64,000 nucleotides of DNA from Halopiger goleimassiliensis (lineage in GTDB: Archaea > Halobacteriota > Halobacteria > Halobacteriales > Natrialbaceae): positions 256,696 through 320,695 of the forward strand of contig NZ_HG315691.1 in assembly GCF_000455345.1 (NCBI RefSeq), in the 5' to 3' direction. Within the stretch, counting starts at the first letter, position 1; each line of letters starts with the position of its first letter. The notes under the pieces were generated by a model. It did no database searches. It was given only the letters and a program-made list of their open reading frames with translations, and had not been told where the DNA came from. Of the stretch, positions 8,052 through 16,096 are shown one piece after another. The position numbers were made by a program, and so were the translations under genes.

Positions 8052-8611
8052 GCCTTGACCACCCCGCTTTCCTCCTGACGGATGACGATGTACGCCCCGA
8101 GTCCGGCGAGTCCGACCGTCATCCCGACGCCGGAGAACAGTCCGCTCGTGCCGCCGAAGTGCCTGAACGGGTCTTCAGCGCTCGAACCGGTCGAGATGTA
8201 CGGACCGCGTTCCTGCTGCATACTCAACTGGGTCGCAAACGATAGCGCCACGCCGTCACTCTCGTCGGCGTACGTCTCCACCACGATCGTACTGTTGCCC
8301 GCTGGGACCGTCTCTGACCGAGTTGCATACTGCCCCTCGCCTTCGTCCCAATCGGCGCTCTCGGCCATCGTGATCGTCGTGCGCTCTTTCGCGTGGACGT
8401 CGACCCTGAACGTCTGGTCGCTGTACTCCCAGTCGGTGATGTACGTCTCCGAGTCGATCATCGTCCACCCGTGGCGGTCCTCAAGGCCGTCGCCGTCGCT
8501 CTCGTTACCCGCGTCGTCTTGTGCGGCGACCGCGCCCATGCCCATGCCCATCGCGAGGGCGATCGCAACGGCCAGGGCTCCGACCGTGAGCAATCGCGAA
8601 AAGCTTGGCAT
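8048..8611 (-). CDS. Pleolipovirus ORF6-like secreted/anchored protein
   Basis: This is a 187-residue protein with a Sec-type signal peptide at residues 1-29 (hydrophobic LTVGALAVAIALAMGMGMG then AVAA-Q). An extracellular beta-rich domain of about 120 residues and a single C-terminal membrane helix (VGMTVGLAGLGAYIVI, about 163-180) follow. The short tail after the helix would face the inside. It sits directly after the spike gene (2-nt gap) and overlaps the ORF7-like gene by 4 nt. Topology and position match ORF6 of pleolipoviruses; function in the virion envelope is inferred. Confidence 0.7.
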   Translation of the reverse strand: MPSFSRLLTVGALAVAIALAMGMGMGAVAAQDDAGNESDGDGLEDRHGWTMIDSETYITDWEYSDQTFRVDVHAKERTTITMAESADWDEGEGQYATRSETVPAGNSTIVVETYADESDGVALSFATQLSMQQERGPYISTGSSAEDPFRHFGGTSGLFSGVGMTVGLAGLGAYIVIRQEESGVVKA

Positions 8612-8613
8612 GG

Positions 8614-10482
8614 TCAGTCGCCTCCGAGGAACGGGAGCAGGTCGGTCACGAACCCGACAGCGCCCAGGACAACGAGTCCGATCAACCCGAGTCCAAGGTA
8701 CTGTACGCCGTCTCCGATACCTTCGAGTGGGTTCCCCGGGAGCGACCAGTTACTCTCTTGGGAGTCCTCGTACTCTTCGATCATCTCCTCGTAGCGGTCC
8801 TGCATTTCCTCCCATTCCTCCTCGGTGATGTAATTCTGGTCGTCGTGTGGGTCCTGCTCCGGCTCAAAATCCGCCGACTCGTGTTCGTTCCCCTCCGAAT
8901 CGGTGAACGTGACGATCTCGAAGGGTTCGGTCAGGTGGATCGTCTCGTACTGCGTCTCCGAGCTGGCTGCGTAGTAGTTGACCCGCTCGATGTCCGTGAT
9001 CTTGTCATCGAGTTGATCGCCGATGTCGACCTCCCACTCTGACGGGGTGTCCGCGTCGTCCGGCTCGAAGTCAGATGCACTGACCGTCGCCACCTCTCCG
9101 GCAGTCGTGTGAATATCGTATTCGACTTGCTCGAAGGGCTCCTCTGTGAAGGAAACGTAGCCGCCGTCTACTCCCCGCTCGTCGTCGTAGGCCGTCCATT
9201 GGCCTTCCCCCTGCGAGATGTCGTAAGTGAGGTAGAATCCGGCGTCTTCCTCATCAGGATCGATTGTCTGGCCAGCCTCCAGCGTCATGTTCTCAGAGAC
9301 CGCAAGCGACCCGTACAACGTAGCGTCGGATCCTGGCAGATAGATTTCCGCCTCGCGCTCGAGATTGACCGAGACGTTGAGAGCCATCAGATCCGCAATA
9401 GCCTGATTGACCTGCTCTTCGTCCGCGGTCATCTCGGCCAGTTCTCGGGGTGTCAGTAGGTCTCCGGTGTCCAGTTCGCCAGCCTGGACGTCTTCATACA
9501 CCCCATCAACCCAGGTAATCAGGCCGTCACTCACGTCGTTATAGACCTGCAGGAGTTCTTCGTATACCTCCTGGTAAAGTGCCATCTCCAGGTGCCGGAA
9601 ATTGTGACCGTCGTCATCCGGCGCTTTCACCAGAACGTACGGCTCGATATTCTCGTTGTAGTCGAAACAGGAGGCACTGGTTTGATAGTCTGCGTGCCAG
9701 GCTTCCTCAGGAACAGGGGAGAGACCTACGCCCTTACTATCGCCAGCCTCCCAATTTGGCCGGTACACGCCGAATTCTTCGCCGTTTGGAAGCTCAACCA
9801 TGTCTTCCTCGAGCGTGAAGTCTTCAGGATCATCGGTCGTTCCGCCCTTATCCCCTGAACAACCACTGCCGTCAGCGTAGTCGTTATAGGGGGTACCGAA
9901 GACCTCGACGATCTCGAGGTCGGGGTGCTCGTGGATTCGTTCTTGGATTGTGTCGAACTCTTTGGCAGACTCATTCCAACTGCGGAGGAAGTTCCTGATA
10001 ACAGTCGTACAGTACTCCGCATTCGCATTTAACGCAGCCTCCTGAACCTCGGATTGACTCTGTTGGTCATTGAGCGCCTCGATAGCCGCCAGCTTTCCTT
10101 CTCCATAGGCGGCGTCATCCATCGTCTGGATCAGGTTCTTCTGGTCGATGAACATCGACTCGTCGTTACTGAGGCGCTTCCGACAGGTCTCGTATACCTG
10201 ATTATGCAGCGCGTCAGGGGTGAGCCCTTCCGGCGGGGCATCACTCCCAAGAACCTCGGAATCGCGAAGCATCCAGCCCGCCCGAAACGCTGCAACGCCG
10301 GCAGTCGCCCCGAGAGCGACAAGTGGGGGGATCGCCTGCGCCCGCCCGACGGGACTGTATCGCGGAGCGACCTGCGAACCGCCAGCCGCGATCGCGCCGA
10401 CCGTCGCCGCGCCAGTCCCGACGCGACGGAGGTATTCGCGCCTCGAGCAGCCGTCGTCCGTGGGCTGTGGGCTACGCGACAC
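8614..10482 (-). CDS. Pleolipovirus VP4-like spike protein
   Basis: This is a 622-residue protein with a GTG start at 10482. A twin-arginine signal is visible (SRREYLRR, residues 13-20, then the GTGAATVGAIAAGG stretch). A large acidic ectodomain follows. Near the C-terminus a charged coiled coil (about residues 560-585, EEWEEMQDRYEEMIEEYE) precedes one membrane helix (LGLGLIGLVVLGAVGFVTDLL). Tat export, a coiled-coil stalk and a C-terminal anchor are the known spike design of pleolipoviruses, in which VP4 recognises and fuses with the host. The gene begins 1 nt after the stop of a 41-aa membrane peptide. As in other spikes the ectodomain has no recognisable family, consistent with host-range evolution. 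Confidence 0.85.
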   Translation of the reverse strand: MSRSPQPTDDGCSRREYLRRVGTGAATVGAIAAGGSQVAPRYSPVGRAQAIPPLVALGATAGVAAFRAGWMLRDSEVLGSDAPPEGLTPDALHNQVYETCRKRLSNDESMFIDQKNLIQTMDDAAYGEGKLAAIEALNDQQSQSEVQEAALNANAEYCTTVIRNFLRSWNESAKEFDTIQERIHEHPDLEIVEVFGTPYNDYADGSGCSGDKGGTTDDPEDFTLEEDMVELPNGEEFGVYRPNWEAGDSKGVGLSPVPEEAWHADYQTSASCFDYNENIEPYVLVKAPDDDGHNFRHLEMALYQEVYEELLQVYNDVSDGLITWVDGVYEDVQAGELDTGDLLTPRELAEMTADEEQVNQAIADLMALNVSVNLEREAEIYLPGSDATLYGSLAVSENMTLEAGQTIDPDEEDAGFYLTYDISQGEGQWTAYDDERGVDGGYVSFTEEPFEQVEYDIHTTAGEVATVSASDFEPDDADTPSEWEVDIGDQLDDKITDIERVNYYAASSETQYETIHLTEPFEIVTFTDSEGNEHESADFEPEQDPHDDQNYITEEEWEEMQDRYEEMIEEYEDSQESNWSLPGNPLEGIGDGVQYLGLGLIGLVVLGAVGFVTDLLPFLGGD

Positions 10483-10483
10483 G

Positions 10484-10609
10484 TCAGACCACCCCCACAG
10501 ACATGGCGGCCGTCAGCCCGGTCGCGACGAGCGAAGCGGTGACGACGTAGCCGACGATCACGCGACTGTACCACTCTCCGGTTCCGTCGAAAATTGGTGT
10601 CTCGAACAT
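10484..10609 (-). CDS. 41-aa single-pass membrane peptide between VP3 and spike
   Basis: This small ORF starts at ATG (10607-10609) and ends in TGA one base before the spike GTG. It encodes a short polar N-terminus (MFETPIFDGTGEWYSR) and one hydrophobic helix (VIVGYVVTASLVATGLTAAMSVGVV). It fills the 141-bp gap between the VP3-like and spike genes almost completely, with 1-nt and 13-nt junctions, which supports real translation in the operon. It may be an assembly or envelope peptide. Pleolipoviruses have small unassigned ORFs in this part of the operon, but I do not recognise a family. Confidence 0.65.
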   Translation of the reverse strand: MFETPIFDGTGEWYSRVIVGYVVTASLVATGLTAAMSVGVV

Positions 10610-10622
10610 GAGTTCCTCCGAT

Positions 10623-11054
10623 TTACTTGTACGCGAGTACCCAGAATCCGGCCGCGTTCAACACCACCATGAACGTGCCAACCCACCAGAACTGAGTCAC
10701 AGTCTCGTTGACCGCCGGAACCAGCGCGATCAGGATGTTCAGGATCACCATCAGCAGCACCGTCACCGACTCGAGATCGTTCAGATCGTCCCAGCTCGTG
10801 ATCCCGTTCGAGATCCACGCGACGAAAATCGTCGTCATCGTGATGACGAACGCCCAGGTAATTTCCGATCCGTAGGCGCTGTAGATCGCGTCATTGAACG
10901 ACCAGTCGAACGGGAACGTGCCTGTCTCGAGCACGAACAGGCCGGTCATGGAGATGGTCGCGAGAACGAACAGCGGCGCGAGCACGCTGTCGATCACGTC
11001 GATACCGTCTTCTCGGTTGAGGGCTCCCGCCCCCGGAAGTGAACTCGTTGCCAT
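10623..11054 (-). CDS. Pleolipovirus VP3-like internal membrane protein
   Basis: This is a 143-residue protein with four predicted membrane helices, at about residues 20-42, 62-82, 92-112 and 118-140, separated by short acidic loops. VP3 of pleolipoviruses is a small four-helix protein lining the inner face of the envelope and is encoded directly before the spike, as here. It is the first gene of the structural operon. A TATA-like ATTTTAGG at 11086-11093 (minus strand) predicts a transcript start about 10 nt before ATG 11054. Confidence 0.8.
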   Translation of the reverse strand: MATSSLPGAGALNREDGIDVIDSVLAPLFVLATISMTGLFVLETGTFPFDWSFNDAIYSAYGSEITWAFVITMTTIFVAWISNGITSWDDLNDLESVTVLLMVILNILIALVPAVNETVTQFWWVGTFMVVLNAAGFWVLAYK

Positions 11055-11085
11055 ACTGCAACGCCCGAGCGCTCAATCTACCCCG

Positions 11086-11137
11086 CCTAAAATGTCAGTG
11101 AAACCTAGGTTCACCAACCTTATTACGAAGTAGGTTG
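11086..11137. promoter_or_regulatory. Divergent promoter with palindromic operators
   Basis: A minus-strand TATA-like element (11086-11093) serves the structural operon and a plus-strand one (CTTATTAC, 11119-11126) lies 23-30 nt before ATG 11149. Between and over them lie a perfect palindrome AACCTAGGTT (11102-11111) and an inverted repeat CAACCT-N11-AGGTTG (11115-11137) whose spacer contains the plus-strand TATA. The AGGTT half-site therefore occurs four times, suggesting one repressor controls both directions. Confidence 0.65.
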
Positions 11138-11148
11138 CCCCCCGGATC

Positions 11149-11334
11149 ATGGCACTGAATAAACTACGACAGTTGGATGGTGACTCGGCCGGAATCACCC
11201 TCCCGAAAGGCGACCTCCAGGTCGAAGGGCTTGTTGACGACGACGGGACCGTCGCCGGCGAGCACTACTTTCACATCCGCCACGTCGACGACGGAGAATG
11301 GCGGCTCGAGCTTGTTGACGGGATCGAACCATAA
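11149..11334 (+). CDS. Small AbrB-like haloarchaeal protein, DUF8053-like
   Basis: This is a 61-residue protein beginning MALNKLRQLDGDSAGITLPKGDL, a swapped-hairpin (AbrB/SpoVT-type) pattern in which a 'GDSAGITLPK' turn recurs. The second half (GEHYFHIRHVDDGEWRLELV) is beta-rich. Such proteins are frequent in haloarchaeal proviruses and plasmids; I associate this one with DUF8053 from memory. It is divergent from the structural operon and its TATA box overlaps a palindromic repeat, so it may be an autoregulator of that promoter (inference). Confidence 0.65.
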   Translation: MALNKLRQLDGDSAGITLPKGDLQVEGLVDDDGTVAGEHYFHIRHVDDGEWRLELVDGIEP

Positions 11335-11417
11335 GAGAATCCGCTATAGCCGATTCTTCGGATTCGACATACACAATAAGTGCTCGCCTACAACGATCGT
11401 CAGTTGATTGCGACAGC

Positions 11418-12701
11418 CTATTTGGCAGCCTCAAACGGGAATTGTTCGGGTGATACCTTTTCCCTCATTTTCTTGAGTCTGTGATGCCGTGTCCCAGAAG
11501 TCTCTTTAAGCAATTCCCGATCAGGCCAAGTGTGGATTTCTATATTATCAAACTGTGCCGCAACATCCAGAACTAAATCAATATGCTCGATTGCATATTC
11601 CACCCACTGGTCACGTTTCTGTATATTCTGTAGCTCTTCAGCCATGTCCTCGTATCCAATCTCGCGGGCTGCATCAAGACACATTTTGAAATTGGCACCA
11701 CGTGGGTTCATTGGCTCGTGAAAGACTACATCTGGATCAATAGCTGCAAACCAGCTGAGCGCTTCGCGAATCTCATCTCTATCCATTGTCGGATATGTCG
11801 GCGAAAAAGAAACAAAGCGAGGAACTCCTGCTTGGAATAGCTTATCAAGCGCTTCCCAACGCGCCTGCGGTGGGGGTGCATTAGGCTCCATTGCTTTAAC
11901 GAGTGAGGTGTCGAATGAGGGTATTGAGCAGCCTACCGCGATTTTTTCACCTGCTCTTTGGAAGAGGTCAATGTCTCGGACAACATTCGGACTTCGAGTT
12001 AAGATACGTACAGGGACTCCATGAGTGATGAGTTCTTGAACACACCCCCGCGTAATCTGTGCTGCACGACGATCCTGATAGCAGTCGGTACCGCTAGATA
12101 GCATTACAACACCACGACCGCGGCGTGTCTTTTTCCAGTCGCTGAAATCTGTTTGTTGCAACCCATCATGAACCCGTTCAGGGAGATCGTCACGATATAG
12201 TAGGTAGGTTCCCCAATCTTCCTGTGGGTTGTTTACGTCCGCTTGTTCTGCCAGCATTTCCTCTCGATTATCGATTGCCGGTGTACTCGGGACGTAACAG
12301 AACTTACAACCGTGCCGACAACCTGTTGCAACATTTATTACATAATCACAGAGACTCTTTTTGTGGAGTTTTGATTCACTCAGGACAGACTTTGTCGGAT
12401 CAGCATTGATTTGTAGTCCCCCCTGTTGCTCTTCCGCCTTGCCCATCGCACATTCCCAGCAAACAATATGGCCGTCAAGACGAGCTGAAAAACGATCGTT
12501 GATCTGGTTTCCACATTCGTAACAGACGAGTCCTTGCTGCCAGAGATTGATTCGCTCGCCGTACCGACGTTCGGCTTCACGAAGTTCGTTGAGGGTCGGG
12601 TGTTTTCCAAAGTCCTCTATAATGCGCCCTTCGTCGTCAACGATACGGACGAATCGGTCATACCATCCCCCGTCCGGATCGCGCTCAGTCTGAAGGTGCA
12701 T
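11418..12701 (-). CDS. Radical SAM enzyme with N-terminal zinc ribbon (SplB-like)
   Basis: This is a 427-residue protein. Residues 1-95 form an accessory region with a four-cysteine ribbon (C60-x2-C63 and C81-x2-C84). The radical SAM core begins near 118, with the cluster motif C128-x3-C132-x2-C135 in GCRHGCKFCYVPSTP. The order and the downstream 'SSGTDCYQ', 'ILTRSP' and 'SIPSFD' segments resemble the spore-photoproduct-lyase-like branch. A shorter paralog is encoded divergently across a 182-bp promoter region, and a TcmP-like gene follows that paralog. The substrate is unknown; nucleic-acid modification or repair is one possibility given the SplB resemblance and zinc ribbon. Lower GC than the viral core marks it as cargo. 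Confidence 0.75.
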   Translation of the reverse strand: MHLQTERDPDGGWYDRFVRIVDDEGRIIEDFGKHPTLNELREAERRYGERINLWQQGLVCYECGNQINDRFSARLDGHIVCWECAMGKAEEQQGGLQINADPTKSVLSESKLHKKSLCDYVINVATGCRHGCKFCYVPSTPAIDNREEMLAEQADVNNPQEDWGTYLLYRDDLPERVHDGLQQTDFSDWKKTRRGRGVVMLSSGTDCYQDRRAAQITRGCVQELITHGVPVRILTRSPNVVRDIDLFQRAGEKIAVGCSIPSFDTSLVKAMEPNAPPPQARWEALDKLFQAGVPRFVSFSPTYPTMDRDEIREALSWFAAIDPDVVFHEPMNPRGANFKMCLDAAREIGYEDMAEELQNIQKRDQWVEYAIEHIDLVLDVAAQFDNIEIHTWPDRELLKETSGTRHHRLKKMREKVSPEQFPFEAAK

Positions 12702-12883
12702 CAGCTTCCACTATTTGAAAAAGTGTTTCTCAGCCTATTAAAGGCAAGTCGAGAGCATGGTGAAAGTGAAAGTGGAAATTGGGGTAGCGGAGTAAACTGC
12801 ATGACGAGATCATAACCCATTAGTACCCGTTAATAAGCCAACGCATTTGTGTATGGGACAACAGAACTAGAACAAAATAATCC

Positions 12884-13933
12884 ATGTCGAATCCGCATGA
12901 GGAAGTACGCACTAGCGAGGATCCAACAAAAGCAATCCTCAGCGAATCAGGCCTCAATAGTAAACATCTGTGTGATTATGTTGTGAATGTTGCCACTGGA
13001 TGCCGACATGGCTGTAAGTTTTGCTACGTCCCATCTACTCCGAATATTCGGGCCAGACCAGATATGCTCAAAAATAAAGTAGGCGTGAATAACACTCAAA
13101 AGGAGTGGGGTAAGTATGTTCTCTATCGAACAGGCCTTGGTGATCGATTGGATGAACACTTAGAAAATAAGCGAACTTGGCGAGAAACTCGGCGTGGACA
13201 GGGTGTTGTTGGAGTTTCTTTCTCAACAGACTGTTATATGGATGGTAAAGCAGGAGAGATAACACGGAATGTTGTCGAAACTCTCTCTAAACATGAAAAG
13301 TACACTCGCGTGTTAACTCGCAACCCGATTTTGGCTTTGCAGGATATTGACGTGTTTGAGGAAGCGGGAGAATATGTTACTATTGGATCTTCAATTCCAA
13401 GCATGAAATCCGATGAGGTAGGGGCCATTGAGCCTAACGCCCCAGCACCAGAACACCGCCTTAGAGGACTCAAGGAATTCGATAAACACGGTGTGCAAAC
13501 GTTTGTTAGTATGAGTCCTACCTATCCTACTCAAAGCAAATCTGATCTAAGATCACAATTAGAAAGGATCGCAGAATGCAATCCTGCTGTAGTTTTCCAT
13601 GAACCAATTAATCCTCGTGGTGGAAATTTCGAAATGACAGTACAAGCTGCACGAGATGCGGGTGAAGATGAACTGGTGACTGAACTAAAGCGTCTCTCCG
13701 ATCGTGACAACTGGGTCGAATATGCTACAAAACATCTTAGATGGGTCCACGAAATAGGTACTGAACTAGGTTTGCCTATTCATCTATGGCCAGACAAGCA
13801 GTTAATAAAACATGTGTCGGAAGAGGAAGCAGTTTGGTTACAGTCTTGGCGTGATCGACAATCACCGGAAGAGTTTGCTGAGCGGGAGATGCCTAGTAAT
13901 ACCGTTCCGTCCTATCCAGTCGAGTCCGACTAA
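12884..13933 (+). CDS. Radical SAM enzyme, shorter paralog of the divergent gene
   Basis: This is a 349-residue protein. It shares with the preceding enzyme the block starting at its residue 13 (DPTKAILSES..CDYVVNVATG), the cluster motif C40-x3-C44-x2-C47, 'TDCYMD', 'VLTRNP', 'GSSIPS' and 'FHEPINPRGGNF', but lacks the zinc-ribbon N-terminus. Two non-identical paralogs side by side suggest a heteromeric pair or two consecutive reactions. The gene is distinctly AT-rich, more so than its partner, arguing against a recent tandem duplication in place. It ends 15 bp from the convergent TcmP-like gene. Substrate unknown. Confidence 0.75.
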   Translation: MSNPHEEVRTSEDPTKAILSESGLNSKHLCDYVVNVATGCRHGCKFCYVPSTPNIRARPDMLKNKVGVNNTQKEWGKYVLYRTGLGDRLDEHLENKRTWRETRRGQGVVGVSFSTDCYMDGKAGEITRNVVETLSKHEKYTRVLTRNPILALQDIDVFEEAGEYVTIGSSIPSMKSDEVGAIEPNAPAPEHRLRGLKEFDKHGVQTFVSMSPTYPTQSKSDLRSQLERIAECNPAVVFHEPINPRGGNFEMTVQAARDAGEDELVTELKRLSDRDNWVEYATKHLRWVHEIGTELGLPIHLWPDKQLIKHVSEEEAVWLQSWRDRQSPEEFAEREMPSNTVPSYPVESD

Positions 13934-13948
13934 GTAGAGACTTCATTG

Positions 13949-14977
13949 TTAAAAATCATCTAAGCTTGTCTGATTTTCGTCTCTTTCTGACCTTGTGTCT
14001 GGAATTTCATCATCAATATCCTCTGACGGAAGATATTGCTCGAAGGACGCTTGACCATCGTATAGAACATTAAGTATATTATCAACATCACCGGCATGTA
14101 CATCTTCGATGAATTTTTTAACATAATCTACGACCTCGATATAGTCGTTTCCTCCTTCGATATTCCTAGTGGCGTAAATGAGATCGTATTCATAACTTCC
14201 AACATTAGCATCAACATTCGTTACTCGTTGTACCGGTCGACCATTTTGTGCTAAACAGTCAGCATACAGTTGCTTCATTACTGGTCGAATATCACTGTCT
14301 GGAAGATCTTGTTCATTCAAATCAACACAATAGAAATCGTTCAACTCTTGAGGAACAGGATCCATTGTAGCATTGCGACCAATTGCAGAGGCTGTAGGGA
14401 GATTGATTAAGAGATCACCCCATGGCTTTGGAGTTAATGCCTCAATTGCCTCCCATTTGACATTAAGCTCCTGGTTGTCGATAAAGCAATAGTAATTGAA
14501 GCCGTTATTACTTTCTTCCCATATCTCTCCTACGACATTAGTGATTTCATCGTTTGCGTCTCCTCTAATCACCTCCCAATCTTCGGGTTCCTGAACATCA
14601 CTATGTGTGGAAAAGACATATTCCATCCGAGTTTCCAAAGCATCTGCTTTTTCTTGATCATATTCTATAAAATACATCTTCTTGAAGGGTTCTTGAGCAA
14701 CCTTTGCAGCGATTATTGGCGACCCTAAGAAGCAAGATTCTGTGTCACCATATGTGGAGACCCCTGATCCAGCGAGTGCGTCGATGTAGTAGAGATCATT
14801 GAAGTAGCTATTATTTTCTAAAACTGTAGTATACATATTAACTGCAGCAGAGTGTAGGATTAGCTTCAGAGCCGACCAACTATCAAAATCGTTCGTTATT
14901 GGTGATTGATCCCTAATCTCTTCTGAATTTTCCGTAAGTGATTGGATTCGTTTCTTAATGTATTCCGACGAGTCCAT
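13949..14977 (-). CDS. TcmP-like (three-Cys-motif partner) protein
   Basis: This is a 342-residue protein with a methyltransferase-like Rossmann beginning: 'YYIDALAGSG' at 63-72 resembles the SAM-binding motif I of TcmP proteins, and 'MYFIEYD' at 101-107 the acidic motif II strand. Later there is a 'GDLLINLPT' strand. TcmP proteins are known as genomic partners of three-cysteine-motif radical SAM proteins in mobile DNA. Here two radical SAM genes are adjacent, so the partnership appears conserved with SplB-like enzymes instead. A Shine-Dalgarno-like AGGAG lies 8 nt before ATG. The gene lies downstream of the repressor on the same strand (64-nt gap). AT-rich, probably horizontally acquired with the radical SAM pair. 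Confidence 0.7.
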   Translation of the reverse strand: MDSSEYIKKRIQSLTENSEEIRDQSPITNDFDSWSALKLILHSAAVNMYTTVLENNSYFNDLYYIDALAGSGVSTYGDTESCFLGSPIIAAKVAQEPFKKMYFIEYDQEKADALETRMEYVFSTHSDVQEPEDWEVIRGDANDEITNVVGEIWEESNNGFNYYCFIDNQELNVKWEAIEALTPKPWGDLLINLPTASAIGRNATMDPVPQELNDFYCVDLNEQDLPDSDIRPVMKQLYADCLAQNGRPVQRVTNVDANVGSYEYDLIYATRNIEGGNDYIEVVDYVKKFIEDVHAGDVDNILNVLYDGQASFEQYLPSEDIDDEIPDTRSERDENQTSLDDF

Positions 14978-15041
14978 TATGATTCTCCTATGACATTCTG
15001 ATGGTTATTACTTACTATAAATATTGGGCATGGAAGTACAA

Positions 15042-15317
15042 CTAGTCTTTTGAATTTTCAAGATTAGCAGCATCAAGTTCACCAGCAAGATATGAATGAC
15101 CTAGATCGGTGATCTGATATCGTCCATCGTCGATCTTACTCACCAGACCCTTCTCGACAAAGACTCTTAATCGATTGGACACATGTGGACGTGTCAAATC
15201 GAGGTTATATGCGATCACTGCTGGAGATTGTACTACTAAGATATCCGGATCTGCTAATGCCTCCAAAATCCGGTAATCCTCACGTGACATCCAATTCGGC
15301 CGTTCTCGAATCGACAC
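15042..15317 (-). CDS. PhiH1-type winged-helix repressor
   Basis: This is a 91-residue winged-helix protein with the haloarchaeal phiH1-repressor pattern: 'RPNWMSREDYRILEAL', a recognition region 'LTRPHVSNRLRVFVEKGLV', a wing 'DDGRYQITDLGHSYLAGELDA'. Such proteins repress provirus lytic promoters. The GTG start at 15317 lies about 28 nt after a minus-strand TATA (AATAATATC, 15345-15353), so the mRNA is probably leaderless. It is divergent from the integrase side, with ACCGTAA repeats between, and may also influence the TcmP gene downstream. The likely role is lysogeny maintenance. Confidence 0.8.
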   Translation of the reverse strand: MSIRERPNWMSREDYRILEALADPDILVVQSPAVIAYNLDLTRPHVSNRLRVFVEKGLVSKIDDGRYQITDLGHSYLAGELDAANLENSKD

Positions 15318-15344
15318 ACTTGATCACCGATACACTTGAGCGAG

Positions 15345-15411
15345 ATATTATTGTCATCATTTGGTTACTGTACCGTAACTGCAGATAACGGAACCGTAAT
15401 TAGATTTAAGT
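15345..15411. promoter_or_regulatory. Divergent promoter with ACCGTAA direct repeats
   Basis: The minus-strand TATA for the repressor (15345-15353) faces a plus-strand TATA-like GATTTAAG (15403-15410). Between them two identical ACCGTAA sites start exactly 21 bp apart (15372-15378 and 15393-15399), about two helical turns, with an inverted half-site TAACGG at 15386-15391. This is the arrangement expected for a repressor operator controlling both its own gene and the rightward transcript. Confidence 0.6.
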
Positions 15412-15435
15412 GGCACACGTTCTACAAAAGGAACA

Positions 15436-15525
15436 ACGGAAGCCAGACGGACCCGCCGGTACCCGGTCGGGTCCATGTGAAAACGCGGACCCGGTGTTAG
15501 GGGCACCGGCCCGCTGGCTTCCGTA
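15436..15525 (+). ncRNA. Candidate structured RNA, three-way junction
   Basis: Both ends pair perfectly over 11 bp (ACGGAAGCCAG 15436-15446 with CTGGCTTCCGT 15515-15525). Inside are two further hairpins. P2 pairs GGACCCG 15449-15455 with CGGGTCC 15468-15474 and is extended by CCGG/CCGG around a TAC loop. P3 pairs CCGGTG 15492-15497 with CACCGG 15505-15510, with a 7-nt loop, and is extended by CGG/CCG. A TATA-like GATTTAAG ends 26 nt before the first base, so transcription would start at or a few bases before P1. It may be a free small RNA or the leader of the integrase operon; a DNA-level role (origin or recombination site) is also possible. Confidence 0.55.
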
Positions 15526-15853
15526 GGTGAGGTACGGAAGCATGCAAAGACGGAACCTGCGGGGAGAAAAAGGTCCCCGTTCGATCGTATCGATCGGCCT
15601 GCGGCCCACTGCCCACGGCCTCGAGCAACGGTATCGGAACTACCTTCGGAAATCGAAAATCGATTGCGAGAGCATCGCTATCTGTGACAGTCACCGGAAG
15701 CTACTGGTATCGGAAATATCGGAAGTGACGCGACTGAGACTAAGAGGGAGCAATAACAACCGACCTGTTAGCCGACGGACACCAACCGCGCGCGCCACAG
15801 GCTCCTACACAGGGGCGCGCACGGTGAGTCCGCGGTCCCACAAGCGTGAGACC

Positions 15854-16096
15854 ATGCCCAGAAAGACACGCAACCACGGTAAGAGTACCGGATACTGTAA
15901 TCAGAGTGAGACGCACCCGGCGACAGTCGACGGCTTCGGCCCCGCCGACATCAGCAGCTGCGACACGCCCACCTGCGACGGTGACGCCGCGGTGATCACG
16001 CCGGAGGGGTACGTCTGCGACTCCTGCGCCGACAAGATCGCCGCCGCCTACGAACAGGCTCGTGACCGCGATCTCGAGACCGATCCCAAACGATGA
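15854..16096 (+). CDS. Small zinc-finger protein coupled to the integrase
   Basis: This is an 80-residue basic-then-acidic protein. ATG 15854 is chosen because the preceding frame is low-quality and coding character begins here (MPRKTRNHGKS). Cysteine pairs CDTPTCDGD and 'CDSCAD' form a probable C-x4-C...C-x2-C zinc finger, preceded by single cysteines. Its stop overlaps the integrase start (ATGA at 16093), so translation is coupled. SNJ2-type integrases are, as I recall, made with small accessory ORFs from the same operon, which makes this a candidate recombination-directionality or co-factor protein (inference). Confidence 0.65.
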   Translation: MPRKTRNHGKSTGYCNQSETHPATVDGFGPADISSCDTPTCDGDAAVITPEGYVCDSCADKIAAAYEQARDRDLETDPKR

